NCBI GenBank assembly: GCA_040755725.1
Contig: JBFMAI010000020.1
Location: 43,710-107,709, forward strand
Origin: JBFMAI01 sp040755725
GTDB lineage: Bacteria; Planctomycetota; Phycisphaerae; UBA1845; Fen-1342
Reading direction: 5' to 3'
DNA length: 64,000 nucleotides
Numbering within the stretch: the first letter of the stretch is position 1; each line of letters opens with the position of its first letter. The notes below the pieces were generated by a model. The model did not search any database. It saw only the letters and a list, made by a program, of their open reading frames with translations, and had not been told where the DNA came from. A program made the position numbers and the translations under genes. Below are positions 1 through 8,468 of this stretch, one piece after another.

Positions 1-83
1 CCCTGATCCAGTTCGAGCAACTCGGCGATCCGGTCAAATTGGGCCTGGGCCATGGCGAACGCGTTGAAGGATTTCGTGCTCAT
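1..83 (-). CDS. gdhA: Glutamate dehydrogenase, N-terminal 27 residues (partial)
   Basis: Only the first 27 codons lie in the window; the gene continues past position 1. The peptide begins MSTKSFNAFAMAQAQFDRI, matching the start of bacterial Glu/Leu/Phe/Val dehydrogenases, which interconvert glutamate and 2-oxoglutarate plus ammonia in the cytoplasm. The ATG at 83 is preceded on the minus strand by an AGGA ribosome-binding site about six bases upstream. It is transcribed away from the antiporter gene across a 386-bp divergent gap. No catalytic residues are visible, so the name rests on the N-terminal pattern alone. Confidence 0.6.
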   Translation of the reverse strand, partial: MSTKSFNAFAMAQAQFDRIAELLELDQ

Positions 84-469
84 GGGTGTCCTCGTGGGTT
101 AAAGCCGGGACGCAACGGCCCGAGGGGCCGGCCCGCCGCGCGGCTGCGCAGAGAGGGCACTGCCCGGGGTGGCCGTGGCACCCTCGCATGCCCGCGGGCG
201 GGCCGGCGACAACAAGTCGACCGTCCGGGGGGCTGGTCGCCGCCTGGGTTCCAGCCGCTACCCATATATAGGCGTTTCCGCGATCGTTAACAAGACAGAT
301 AATATCGCACTGACAATTTGGTTTACTCGAAGTGTTTACAGCCCCAACCATTAAGCCTTCTTTGTCGGCGGTGGGCTGGGCGAGGTTTCGTGATGGGCGG
401 GCGGACGCTAAGTTTGTCGCGCGGGCCCGCGCGGCGCGGGCAACGAACAAGTTGTTGGCGAGGTGATGC
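84..469. promoter_or_regulatory. Divergent intergenic region between gdhA and the antiporter
   Basis: No convincing gene lies here. Positions about 262-360 are much more AT-rich than their surroundings and are the likely promoter area for both divergent genes. The part near 415-440 is a GC-rich self-complementary stretch that could fold in the antiporter leader. No known riboswitch or exact promoter could be identified by eye. Confidence 0.35.
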
Positions 470-1999
470 TTGTCGGGGTCGGAGTTCAGGAATACCGCGG
501 TGCTGCTGGGCGCTTTCGGCGTACTGCTGGCGTTCAGCGCGCTGTTCAGTCGTGTGCTGGAGCGGCTGGGCATTCCCGTGGTTCTGCTGTTTCTGGTGCT
601 CGGAATGCTTGCGGGGTCGGAGGGCATCGGCGGCATCGCGTTCGACGATTACCGGTTTGCGTTTCGCGTGGGCACAGCGGCGCTGGTACTGATCCTGCTT
701 GACGGCGGGCTATCCACCAGCGTTGGCGCCGTCCGCCGCAGCTTCGTACCGGCGGGCCTTCTGGCGACGGTCGGTGTGTTCGGGACCGCCGCGCTGGTCG
801 CCGGGGGTGGCTACTTGTTCGGACTGGGCTGGCCCGCAGCGGCGCTGCTGGGCGCCATCGTCTCGTCAACCGATGTGGCTGCCGTGTTCGCAGTCTTGCG
901 GGGCGGGCGCCTGAACCTGGCCCCGCGCGTGGCGACCACATTGGAGGTGGAATCGGGCGCGAATGATCCGATGGCGGTGATCCTCACGACGATGGTCACG
1001 GACTGGATCATGGGGGGCTCCCTGCACCCCTGGTCCGTCGTTCTGAATGTGCCGCTGCAACTGAGCATAGGGCTGCTGGTGGGGCTCGCCGTCGGCTGGT
1101 CGACCCGGCGGGTGCTGTTGCGCGCCCGGCTGCCGGCATCGGGGTTCCTGCCCGTGCTGACGATCGCCGCCGCCTTCGCGGCCTTCGGTCTCGCGACGCT
1201 GGCTCAGGGGAGCGGCTTTCTCGCGGTGTATGTTGGCGCGATCGTCTTGGGCAACGGGCCGCTCCCGTACCGCGCGGGCTTGTACCACGTCCATCACGCT
1301 CTAGGCTGGCTGAGCCAGATTGCGATGTTCCTGATGCTTGGCCTGTTGGTCTTTCCGTCGCAACTGTGGCCCGTCGCCGGAACCGGCCTCGCCTTGGCGT
1401 TCGGCTTGACGTTCGTCATCCGGCCGCTGGTCGTGCTGCTGTGTTTGCTGCCGTTGCGTTTTCCCGCGCGGGAAATTCTGTATATCGGCGGCGTGGGCTT
1501 GCGGGGAGCCGTGCCGATCATCCTGGCCGTGTTTCCTTTGCTAAGTGGCGTGCCGGATGCGCTCAACGTCTTCAACGTCGTGTTCTTCTTCGTGGTCATT
1601 AATGCGCTGATCCCCGGGGCCGGGATTCGCTGGCTCACGCGGAGGCTCGGATTGCAGGTGCCGGAAACGCCCCAGCCCGCCGCTGTGGTGGAGATCAACT
1701 CGACCCGCCTGTTGCGGGGCGAGCTCTTGTCGTTCTTTATCACGGACGTGCTCGCCGTGAGCGGGGCGCGGCTGGCAGACATCGTTTTCCCGCCGGGGGC
1801 GGCGGTCGTCCTGCTGGTGCGTGGCGATGAGCTGATTGCGCCGCGCGGCGACACCCTGCTCCAGCCACAGGACCACGTCTACGTGTTCTGCCGGCCGGAG
1901 GACCGTGCGTACGTGGAGCTCCTGTTCGGGCGCCCCCTGGAGGGAACAGTGGAGGGGGCCAGGCCGCCCCCCGGGCGGCAGCGACACTGGATTCGTTGA
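470..1999 (+). CDS. nhaP2: NhaP2/CvrA-type monovalent cation:proton antiporter (CPA1)
   Basis: A 509-residue inner-membrane protein with about 12-13 hydrophobic segments over residues 5-390. The CPA-family core motif SGANDPMAV (about residues 162-170) holds the ion-binding Asp. A soluble C-terminal part (about 400-490) resembles a TrkA-C/RCK-C regulatory domain, the arrangement typical of NhaP2/CvrA. It exchanges K+ or Na+ for protons and serves ion and pH homeostasis. The start is TTG at 470, because an in-frame stop lies at 464-466; a GAGGTGA ribosome-binding site ends four bases before it. The NhaR-type gene 50 bp downstream supports a role in alkali-cation response. Ion specificity cannot be read from the sequence. 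Confidence 0.85.
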   Translation: MSGSEFRNTAVLLGAFGVLLAFSALFSRVLERLGIPVVLLFLVLGMLAGSEGIGGIAFDDYRFAFRVGTAALVLILLDGGLSTSVGAVRRSFVPAGLLATVGVFGTAALVAGGGYLFGLGWPAAALLGAIVSSTDVAAVFAVLRGGRLNLAPRVATTLEVESGANDPMAVILTTMVTDWIMGGSLHPWSVVLNVPLQLSIGLLVGLAVGWSTRRVLLRARLPASGFLPVLTIAAAFAAFGLATLAQGSGFLAVYVGAIVLGNGPLPYRAGLYHVHHALGWLSQIAMFLMLGLLVFPSQLWPVAGTGLALAFGLTFVIRPLVVLLCLLPLRFPAREILYIGGVGLRGAVPIILAVFPLLSGVPDALNVFNVVFFFVVINALIPGAGIRWLTRRLGLQVPETPQPAAVVEINSTRLLRGELLSFFITDVLAVSGARLADIVFPPGAAVVLLVRGDELIAPRGDTLLQPQDHVYVFCRPEDRAYVELLFGRPLEGTVEGARPPPGRQRHWIR

Positions 2000-2049
2000 A
2001 TACGATGAGTGTTGTTGATTGTTAGCCAAGATCGAATTAAACTACCGGC

Positions 2050-2994
2050 ATGGACTGGTTGAACTACCACCACCTGTTCTACTTCTGGACCGTGGTGCGC
2101 GAGGGCAGCATCGCGGCGGCTTGCCGCAAGCTCCTTTTGTCGCCGGCGACCATCTCGGCGCAGTTGCGTGAGCTGGAGGATGCGCTTGGCGAAAAACTCT
2201 TCAAGCGCGTTGGACGCAATCTTGCCCCCACCGAGTTCGGCCGGCTCGCCGCGCGCTACGCGGACGAGATTTTCGGCCTCGGCCAGGAATTCATGGACGT
2301 CGCCAAGGGTCGTACGCTGGAGACGTCGCTGCGTTTCCGCCTCGGGGTGGATGACGTGTTGCCCAAGCTGGTCATCGCGCGCGTGCTGGAAGCCGCGTTC
2401 CGCTTGCCACAGGCCATCCGGCTGGTTTGCATCGAGGGCACACAGGCCCAGTTGCTACCTCAGCTCGCGGTTCACGACTTGGACCTCGTGCTTTCGGACG
2501 CTCCGCCCCACCCGTCGATCAAGGTGCGCACCTTCAGCCACCTGCTGGGTGAATCGGGGATTACTGTCTGCGCGGTGCCGGCGCTCGCGCGCAGTCTCCG
2601 CCGGGGTTTTCCGGCATCGCTCGATGGCGCGCCCGCCCTTCTACCGACCCCGAATACATCCCTGCGCCGGGCCCTGGACGGGTGGTTCGAGTCCGTCGGC
2701 GTACGCCCGCGGATCATCGCAGAGTTCGAGGACCTGGCGCTGCTGAATGCCTGCGGCCACCGCGGAGCGGGGTTCTTTGCGGTTCCAGACGCCGTCGCGG
2801 ACGAGATTACAAGCGGCGAAGGCGTCCAGGCAGTTGGTCGCATGGGGAAGACACGGGAGCACCTGTACGCGATCAGTGTCGAGCGCCGCGTCAAGCACCC
2901 GGCCGCCGTAGCCCTGGTTGAGAATGCCGGCGCGGTGCTGCGCAGGGCTCATGCGGCGCGAAGGGTGGGGAAACCTGGACGAAAACGGCGTTAG
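2050..2994 (+). CDS. nhaR: NhaR-type LysR-family transcriptional activator
   Basis: A 314-residue LysR-family regulator. Residues 1-65 form the winged helix-turn-helix, and the opening MDWLNYHHLFYFWTVVREGS is characteristic of NhaR, the Na+-responsive activator of nhaA in enterobacteria. The remainder is a periplasmic-binding-protein-like effector domain. It lies 50 bp after the antiporter gene on the same strand, so cotranscription and cation-responsive control of that antiporter are the simplest reading. No strong ribosome-binding site precedes the ATG. The C-terminal tail is basic. The family is clear; the NhaR subtype rests on the N-terminal signature and the neighbour. Confidence 0.85.
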   Translation: MDWLNYHHLFYFWTVVREGSIAAACRKLLLSPATISAQLRELEDALGEKLFKRVGRNLAPTEFGRLAARYADEIFGLGQEFMDVAKGRTLETSLRFRLGVDDVLPKLVIARVLEAAFRLPQAIRLVCIEGTQAQLLPQLAVHDLDLVLSDAPPHPSIKVRTFSHLLGESGITVCAVPALARSLRRGFPASLDGAPALLPTPNTSLRRALDGWFESVGVRPRIIAEFEDLALLNACGHRGAGFFAVPDAVADEITSGEGVQAVGRMGKTREHLYAISVERRVKHPAAVALVENAGAVLRRAHAARRVGKPGRKRR

Positions 2995-3030
2995 CGCACG
3001 CGCGGTCGTACACGCGCCGAGGAGTTCAAC

Positions 3031-3441
3031 ATGAAGGAACGACAGATCTACGTCACGGTCAGCGACATGGACCGTCTCGGGCGCTTGGTGCTGGCTGCCA
3101 TCACCGACGCCCCCGATCTTGAGCCGCTTCGCGCCCTCGACCGCGAGCTCGACCGGGCTCAAGCCGTCCGGCCCCAGGACGTCCCGCCGGACGTGGTCAC
3201 GATGAACTCGAAGCTGCGGATGACGGACTTGGCCACCGGCCAACAGCGCATTGTGACGCTTGTCTACCCCGATCAGGCGAACGACGAGGAACGCGTGTCG
3301 ATCTTGAGTCCGCTGGGAACAGCGCTGCTCGGGTATCGCGTCGGTGACGAGATTCGCTGGGAAACGCCCACCGGCAACTTGCACTTGCGGATTGAAGAGT
3401 TGCTCTATCAGCCGGAGGCGGCCCGGGATTTCAGCCAATAG
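3031..3441 (+). CDS. rnk: Rnk family nucleoside diphosphate kinase regulator / GreA-GreB C-terminal-like
   Basis: A 136-residue protein. The N-terminal 45 residues form a short helical arm with the Rnk-like segment ITVSDMDRLGRL-type start, and the C-terminal part (about 50-130) is the FKBP-like GreA/GreB C-terminal fold, with the motif SILSPLGTALLGYRVGDEI typical of this family. Rnk proteins bind RNA polymerase near the secondary channel, and in gamma-proteobacteria rnk affects nucleoside diphosphate kinase levels. It sits 36 bp after nhaR and 40 bp before the sensor kinase gene, consistent with one transcript. The first-named function is inherited from the family and not tested here. Confidence 0.85.
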   Translation: MKERQIYVTVSDMDRLGRLVLAAITDAPDLEPLRALDRELDRAQAVRPQDVPPDVVTMNSKLRMTDLATGQQRIVTLVYPDQANDEERVSILSPLGTALLGYRVGDEIRWETPTGNLHLRIEELLYQPEAARDFSQ

Positions 3442-3481
3442 GCGCCGCTCCGCCGGAGGCACGGCGAAGGAGCGTGCTACC

Positions 3482-5608
3482 ATGTCCGACGCGCGCCACA
3501 CAAAAGCGGAACTGCTCGCCGAAGTGCAGCGGCTGCGCGCCCGGCTGGTGCAGCTGGAGCCAGGGAACGCCCCGGTACACGCTGCGACCGGGGTGGGCTC
3601 TGACCCGCAGGACCATTTCCGGGCCGTGGCCGACTACACCTACGATATGGAATCGTGGGTCGCCCCCGACGGCCGGCTGCTATGGGTCAACTTGGCGGTC
3701 GAGCGATTGACGGGGTACTCCGTCGACGAGTGCCTCGCCATGGGCGATTATCCGCTGCCCATTGTGCACGAGGGCGATCGAGTGCGGATGGCGGCGGTGT
3801 TCCAGGGGGCGCTAGCAGGCTCGAACGGTAATGACGTCCCATTTCGCCTGCGCTGCAAGGACGGCAGCGTGCGCTGGGTGGCCGTGTCGTGGCAACCGCT
3901 CCAAGCCGCAGACGGCCGCGGCCTGGGGCACCGATCAAGTATTCGGGACATCAGCGACCGCAAGGAGGCGGAGGAAGCGCTGCAAGCCCACCGCGCGTTG
4001 CTGGCGACCATCATCACGCACATCCCGTGCGGCGTGTACTGGAAGGACCGCGAGTTCCGCTATCGGGGCTGCAACGCTGAATTCGCACGAGCCGCCGGCG
4101 TGGCCGATCCTGCCGCGATCGTCGGCAAGACCGATCACGAGCTCGCCTGGGAACCGGAGCAGACTGCCTGGTTCCGACGTTGTGACGAGCGCGTCTTGGC
4201 AACCGGCGAAGCGCTGCTGCACATCGAGGAATCCGAGCGGCAGGCCGACGGGCGGGTAGCACAGCTTCTGACCAATAAGGTGCCCCTGCGCGATGCGGAT
4301 GGCCAGGTCTGCGGCGTCCTGGGTGTGGACACGGACGTCAGTCAGCTCAAGGCCGTCGCGGCCGAGCTGCGCCGCGCGCATGACGAGCTTGAACTGCGCG
4401 TGCAAGCCCGCACAGCGGAGTTGGCAGCGACCAACGACCAGTTGCGCCGCGAGATCGCCGAGCGTGTGCGTGTCGAAGAAGCACTGCGCACGAGCGAGGA
4501 ACGTTACCGTCACGTCGCGGAACTGACCTCGGATTTTGCCTACGCGTTCCGCATTGCGCCCGACGGTTCATCTGAAGCCGAGTGGATCACGGACGCCTTT
4601 GCCCGTGTCACCGGACGGGACTCGGTGGACCTGGGACCACCACACAGGCTGCTGGAGCTGGTGCACCCGGATGACCACCCGACCGTTGTGCGTAGCGTGC
4701 AGTTGTTGCTCGCCGGAAAGTCCAGTGCAACGGAATTCCGCATGGTCCGCAGAGACGGCCAGGTCCACTGGCTGCACAATCACGCTCGGCCGGAATGGGA
4801 TGAAACCGCGCACCGCGTCGTGCGCATCCTGGGCGCCGCGCAGGATATCAGCCAGGCCAAGCTCGCCGAAGAAGAGGCGCGTCGGCACCAAGCGGCCCTC
4901 ATGCACATGGCGCGCGTGAGCACGATGGGGGGCTTGACCGCGCAGCTCGCCCACGAGTTGAACCAACCACTGTGCACGATCGTCGGTAACGCCCAGACGG
5001 CGCAGCGCCTGCTGACGACGGATCCGCCGGACATTGCGGAAACGCGCGCCGCCCTCGACGACATCGTCACGCACGGCAATCGCGCGGCCGATATCATTCA
5101 CCGGTTGCGTGATTTCCTGCGGCTCCAACAGCCCACTCCGGTCGTCCTGAATGTGCAGCGAGTGATTGAAGACATCGCGACATTAGCGGAAGCGGATGCG
5201 CGCCAACATGGAGCCAGCATCCACTTCGAGATCAGCCCAGACCTGCCCGCCGTTCGGGCCGACCCGATCCAGCTTCAACAGATCATCTTGAACTTGGTGC
5301 GCAACGGGTTGGAGGCGATGATGCGAATGCCCCCCGGCACGCGCGCCTTGAAGGTGCAGGCCCAGCGCGAGGATTCGGGTGGAGCGGTCATCCGCGTAAG
5401 TGACCTTGGGCCGGGCTTGCCCGAGGCCGTCGCCGCGCGGATGTTCGAGCCGTTCTTCACAACCAAGCCTACCGGCTTGGGCATGGGTCTGGTCATCAGT
5501 CGCTCCATCGCCGAGAGCCACGGCGGGAAGCTCTCAATGACGCGGAATGCCGGACGCGGCGTGACGTTTCACCTGGCGCTGCCCGCTGCCGCGGAGGATG
5601 AGCCGTGA
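3482..5608 (+). CDS. Multi-PAS sensor histidine kinase (cytoplasmic, FixL-like)
   Basis: A 708-residue soluble histidine kinase. A short N-terminal coiled coil (1-25) is followed by three PAS domains (about 40-165, 170-290 and 340-455), a linking coiled coil (290-335), the phosphoacceptor domain with LAHELNQPL (His491, about 475-540) and a HATPase_c domain with the N-box NLVRNGLEAM and G-boxes DLGPGLPE and GLGMGL. It has no transmembrane segment, so it should sense an internal signal such as redox state, oxygen or a small ligand through PAS. The ATG at 3482 was chosen because AAGGAG lies nine bases upstream; the longer frame would run into rnk. Its stop overlaps the GTG of the response regulator by four bases, so the pair is translationally coupled. 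Confidence 0.92.
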   Translation: MSDARHTKAELLAEVQRLRARLVQLEPGNAPVHAATGVGSDPQDHFRAVADYTYDMESWVAPDGRLLWVNLAVERLTGYSVDECLAMGDYPLPIVHEGDRVRMAAVFQGALAGSNGNDVPFRLRCKDGSVRWVAVSWQPLQAADGRGLGHRSSIRDISDRKEAEEALQAHRALLATIITHIPCGVYWKDREFRYRGCNAEFARAAGVADPAAIVGKTDHELAWEPEQTAWFRRCDERVLATGEALLHIEESERQADGRVAQLLTNKVPLRDADGQVCGVLGVDTDVSQLKAVAAELRRAHDELELRVQARTAELAATNDQLRREIAERVRVEEALRTSEERYRHVAELTSDFAYAFRIAPDGSSEAEWITDAFARVTGRDSVDLGPPHRLLELVHPDDHPTVVRSVQLLLAGKSSATEFRMVRRDGQVHWLHNHARPEWDETAHRVVRILGAAQDISQAKLAEEEARRHQAALMHMARVSTMGGLTAQLAHELNQPLCTIVGNAQTAQRLLTTDPPDIAETRAALDDIVTHGNRAADIIHRLRDFLRLQQPTPVVLNVQRVIEDIATLAEADARQHGASIHFEISPDLPAVRADPIQLQQIILNLVRNGLEAMMRMPPGTRALKVQAQREDSGGAVIRVSDLGPGLPEAVAARMFEPFFTTKPTGLGMGLVISRSIAESHGGKLSMTRNAGRGVTFHLALPAAAEDEP

Positions 5609-6240
5609 CGACCGGTGCGGAGCGTGGCCTCGTATTTGTCGTCGATGACGACGCAGGTGTGCGCCAGATGATCAGCCGCATGGTCCGGTCGGTCGGCCTG
5701 CGTGTCGAAACCTACGCCTCGGTACAGGAGTTCCTGGACCTCTATGATCGACGGCAGACAGGTTGTCTCGTCCTGGATGTCCGCATGCCGGGTTTGAGCG
5801 GCCTGGACCTTCAGGAACGTCTCGCCGGCCTGGAGGTCCCGCTGCCGATCATCTTCATCACGGGGCACGGCGATATCGCGATGGGCGTGCGTGCGATGAA
5901 ACGCGGCGCCATGGATTTCATCGAGAAGCCTTTCCAGGATCAGGTGCTGCTCGACGCGATCCACGCTGCGCTGGCGCGGGCCGCAGAATTGCACGAGGCG
6001 GCCCAAGCGCGCGACGATGCACGCGAGCGCCTCGCCACGCTGACGCCGCGGGAGCGCGAAGTGCTGGCCCTCGTCGTGGATGGGCGAGCCAACAAGCAGA
6101 TCGCCGCGCAGCTCGGCACAGCAGAGCAGACTATCAAGATGCATCGCAGCCGGCTGATGAAGAAGATGGACGCTGATTCGCTGCCGGCACTGGTCCGCCT
6201 GGCCCAGCTCGGCGGGGTCGCAGCCAACCCGCGTCGTTGA
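5605..6240 (+). CDS. FixJ/NarL-type response regulator
   Basis: A 211-residue response regulator. Residues 8-120 are the receiver domain with the acidic pair DDD at 14-16, phosphoacceptor Asp58 and the conserved Lys in KPF. Residues about 143-205 are a LuxR-type DNA-binding domain opening with LTPREREVLALVVDGRANKQIA. The receiver-output linker pattern matches the FixJ subgroup. It is the cognate partner of the overlapping PAS kinase, and its start codon is GTG within the overlap GTGA. The targets cannot be read here; the downstream helical-repeat gene and transhydrogenase operon are plausible, given the spacing and the hairpin between them. Confidence 0.93.
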   Translation: MTTGAERGLVFVVDDDAGVRQMISRMVRSVGLRVETYASVQEFLDLYDRRQTGCLVLDVRMPGLSGLDLQERLAGLEVPLPIIFITGHGDIAMGVRAMKRGAMDFIEKPFQDQVLLDAIHAALARAAELHEAAQARDDARERLATLTPREREVLALVVDGRANKQIAAQLGTAEQTIKMHRSRLMKKMDADSLPALVRLAQLGGVAANPRR

Positions 6241-6264
6241 TCAATTCCCGCTGCCGCGTGCAGA

Positions 6265-6288
6265 CGGGGCATACGAAGGTATGCCCCG
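6265..6288. terminator. Perfect 10-bp inverted repeat after the response regulator
   Basis: The stem CGGGGCATAC pairs with GTATGCCCCG across a GAAG loop, 25 bp after the regulator stop. There is no T-run, so it may be a factor-assisted terminator, an mRNA-stabilising hairpin or an operator for the following operon. Confidence 0.5.
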
Positions 6289-6437
6289 CGCCAAACCAAC
6301 GTTGCCTTTGATCTGCATTTTGCGCAGCTACCTTTCCTGTAGTACGACCTCGCGCTGAGCCTGCCACAAGGCGGCCGGCTTGAAACGTAGGGCGTGTGCT
6401 GCTGCCGGCGGGCGCGGGGCGCAGGAGTCAGACATCC

Positions 6438-6860
6438 ATGCAAAAAGACGACTTCGGCAACTTGGAAGAGTGGGGGCGTGTGCTGAGCCAACTGGAACAG
6501 CTGGGGCGGGATCAGCGGCTCGACGAGCACCAGGACGGTCTGGTGCGCTTGTTGCGCTATCCGGACAACTGGCGCTTGCGGGAGGCGGCGCTCGAGTCGG
6601 TTCGCAGCATCAAGCAGCCCACCGAATCGCTCGTCACCGCGGTGCTCCAGATCCTGACCAACGAGGACCTGTATCACGAAGTGCGCGTGCTGGCCGCCGA
6701 GGCCTTAGCGACGCTGCTGCCGGCGGCGCGGGCGGCCAAGGATGGGCGTAACCGCGCGCTAGAACAACGTGCCCTGGAGCAGATGCACGCGCTGCTGGAT
6801 GCCGTGCATCCACCGGTGCTGCATCAGGCGGTGCAGCGCGTGCTTCCGACGATTGAGTGA
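6438..6860 (+). CDS. Small helical-repeat (HEAT-like) protein preceding the transhydrogenase operon
   Basis: A 140-residue, probably all-helical soluble protein. Repeated amphipathic helices such as NWRLREAALESVRSI and LYHEVRVLAAEALATLLPAA resemble HEAT repeats, which serve as protein-binding scaffolds. The start ATG at 6438 follows a GGAG ten bases upstream. It ends 63 bp before pntAA on the same strand and may be cotranscribed, so a role linked to transhydrogenase assembly or regulation is possible but unproven. No catalytic motif is visible. Confidence 0.7.
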   Translation: MQKDDFGNLEEWGRVLSQLEQLGRDQRLDEHQDGLVRLLRYPDNWRLREAALESVRSIKQPTESLVTAVLQILTNEDLYHEVRVLAAEALATLLPAARAAKDGRNRALEQRALEQMHALLDAVHPPVLHQAVQRVLPTIE

Positions 6861-6923
6861 ACCGTCTCCCTGTACAGGCCGCGCGGCAGTGCGTGCGGTA
6901 CCAGATCGAAGGATACAGCAACC

Positions 6924-8087
6924 ATGATCATTGGGATTCCGAAAGAGATTCTGCCCGAGGAACGACGCGTCGCCGCCTTGCCCGAAACCGTACGCAAGTA
7001 CGTTGAGCTGGGTTTCGAGGTCCTCGTGGAGACACAGGCCGGGGGCGGGGTCTTCCGCCCCGATGACGAGTACGTCACCGCGGGCGCGCGGATCGCACCG
7101 GACGCCGTCAACCTGTACCAAAGCGCGGACATCGTGCTGAAGGTGAAACAACCACACTTCAACCAGTCCGCCGGCCGTCACGAAGCGGAAATGCTCCGCG
7201 AGGGTTCGGTCCTGGTTACATTCTTGCACCCCGCCGCACCGGCGAATCACAACATGGTCCGTACATTGCGCGACCGCAACATCACCGCGCTGACGATGGA
7301 CGGCATCCCACGCACTTCGCGGGCCCAGACGATGGATGCGCTCACCTCGATGAGCACGGTGACCGGCTACAAGTCGGTGCTCATCGCAGCCAGCCACTTC
7401 CCGCGGTTCATCCCGATGATCGGGACGGCCATCGGGGCGATTCAGCCGGCGGAAGTCCTGGTGGTCGGCGCCGGGGTGGTCGGGCTCCAGGCGATCGCGA
7501 CCGCAAAGCGCCTCGGCGGCAGCGTGAAGGCCATCGACATCCGGGCGGACGCGCGCCGTGAGGCAGGGAGCCTCAAGGGTACCAAGGTCGTCGGCTTCGA
7601 GGTGCCGGAAGACCTGGCCGTCGGCGAGGGTGGCTACGCCCGGGCCCTGCCGGGCGAGTGGCTCGAACGTGAGCGTACCTTGCTGCGGGCCATCGCGCCT
7701 CAGATGGACATCATCATCCTCAGCGCACTGGTGCCGGGGGAAATTGCACCGGTCCTTGTTACCGAGGACACGGTGCGCCGCATGCGGCCGGGTTCGGTCA
7801 TTGTGGACGTGGCCATCGACCAGGGCGGCAACTGCGCACTGACCGAGGCTGGGCGCGAGAGCGTCGCGCACAACGTGCATGTGTGCGGGACCGCGAACAT
7901 CCCGGGCTCGGTCGCCGTGGACGCCACCTGGCTCTACGCCCACAACATGCTGCACTACGTGCAGAACATGTTTCCGAATGGGCCGGGCACAATCAACGTT
8001 GACGACGAGATCGTGCAGCACTCGCTCGTGACGCGCGATCGCCGCATCATCCACCAGGGCGCGCTCAAGGCAATGGGAACGGAGTAA
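6924..8087 (+). CDS. pntAA: NAD(P)+ transhydrogenase (Re/Si-specific) subunit alpha part 1
   Basis: A 387-residue cytoplasmic NAD(H)-binding domain I protein. It begins MIIGIPKEILPEERRVAALP, as in alanine dehydrogenase/PntA proteins, and has the Rossmann nucleotide motif VLVVGAGVVGLQA near residue 175, then DVAIDQGG and a PGSVAVDAT segment typical of domain I. With PntAB and PntB it forms the proton-translocating transhydrogenase that uses the proton gradient to transfer hydride from NADH to NADP+, supplying NADPH. The three-subunit arrangement (alpha split in two) is the form seen in many bacteria outside the enterobacteria. Confidence 0.95.
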   Translation: MIIGIPKEILPEERRVAALPETVRKYVELGFEVLVETQAGGGVFRPDDEYVTAGARIAPDAVNLYQSADIVLKVKQPHFNQSAGRHEAEMLREGSVLVTFLHPAAPANHNMVRTLRDRNITALTMDGIPRTSRAQTMDALTSMSTVTGYKSVLIAASHFPRFIPMIGTAIGAIQPAEVLVVGAGVVGLQAIATAKRLGGSVKAIDIRADARREAGSLKGTKVVGFEVPEDLAVGEGGYARALPGEWLERERTLLRAIAPQMDIIILSALVPGEIAPVLVTEDTVRRMRPGSVIVDVAIDQGGNCALTEAGRESVAHNVHVCGTANIPGSVAVDATWLYAHNMLHYVQNMFPNGPGTINVDDEIVQHSLVTRDRRIIHQGALKAMGTE

Positions 8088-8119
8088 CGGACACCCTGCG
8101 GCGCAGATGAGAGGATGCC

Positions 8120-8410
8120 ATGTTCGACGTGCTTCTCATGGTCGTGATCTTCGTGGCGGCGTTCGGCATCGGCTATGCGCTGATCATCCGCGTACCCCAA
8201 ATGCTGCATACGCCCCTCATGTCCATGACCAACGCCATTTCGGCGGTCACGATTCTGGGCGCCCTCCTGCTGTTCTCCGTGCCGACGACCCGCGCCGAGA
8301 AAGTGCTGGGTGGCGTCGCGATCGTCACGGCGATGTTCAACGTGGTTGGCGGCTTCGTGATCACCGATCGCATGCTCGGCATGTTCAAGAAGAAGGACGC
8401 GGCGGTGTGA
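8120..8410 (+). CDS. pntAB: NAD(P)+ transhydrogenase subunit alpha part 2 (membrane)
   Basis: A 96-residue membrane protein with three predicted helices (about 3-23, 38-57 and 63-83). It matches the C-terminal domain II segment of PntA, including the conserved PLMSMTNAISAVTILGALLL stretch. It contributes to the proton channel with PntB. It lies 32 bp after pntAA and 58 bp before pntB in one operon. Confidence 0.95.
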   Translation: MFDVLLMVVIFVAAFGIGYALIIRVPQMLHTPLMSMTNAISAVTILGALLLFSVPTTRAEKVLGGVAIVTAMFNVVGGFVITDRMLGMFKKKDAAV

Positions 8411-8468
8411 TCTTGCTCACGAGGATACTCGGGTCCCCGTGAACCCGGCCGGAAGGCAGAGAGTGACT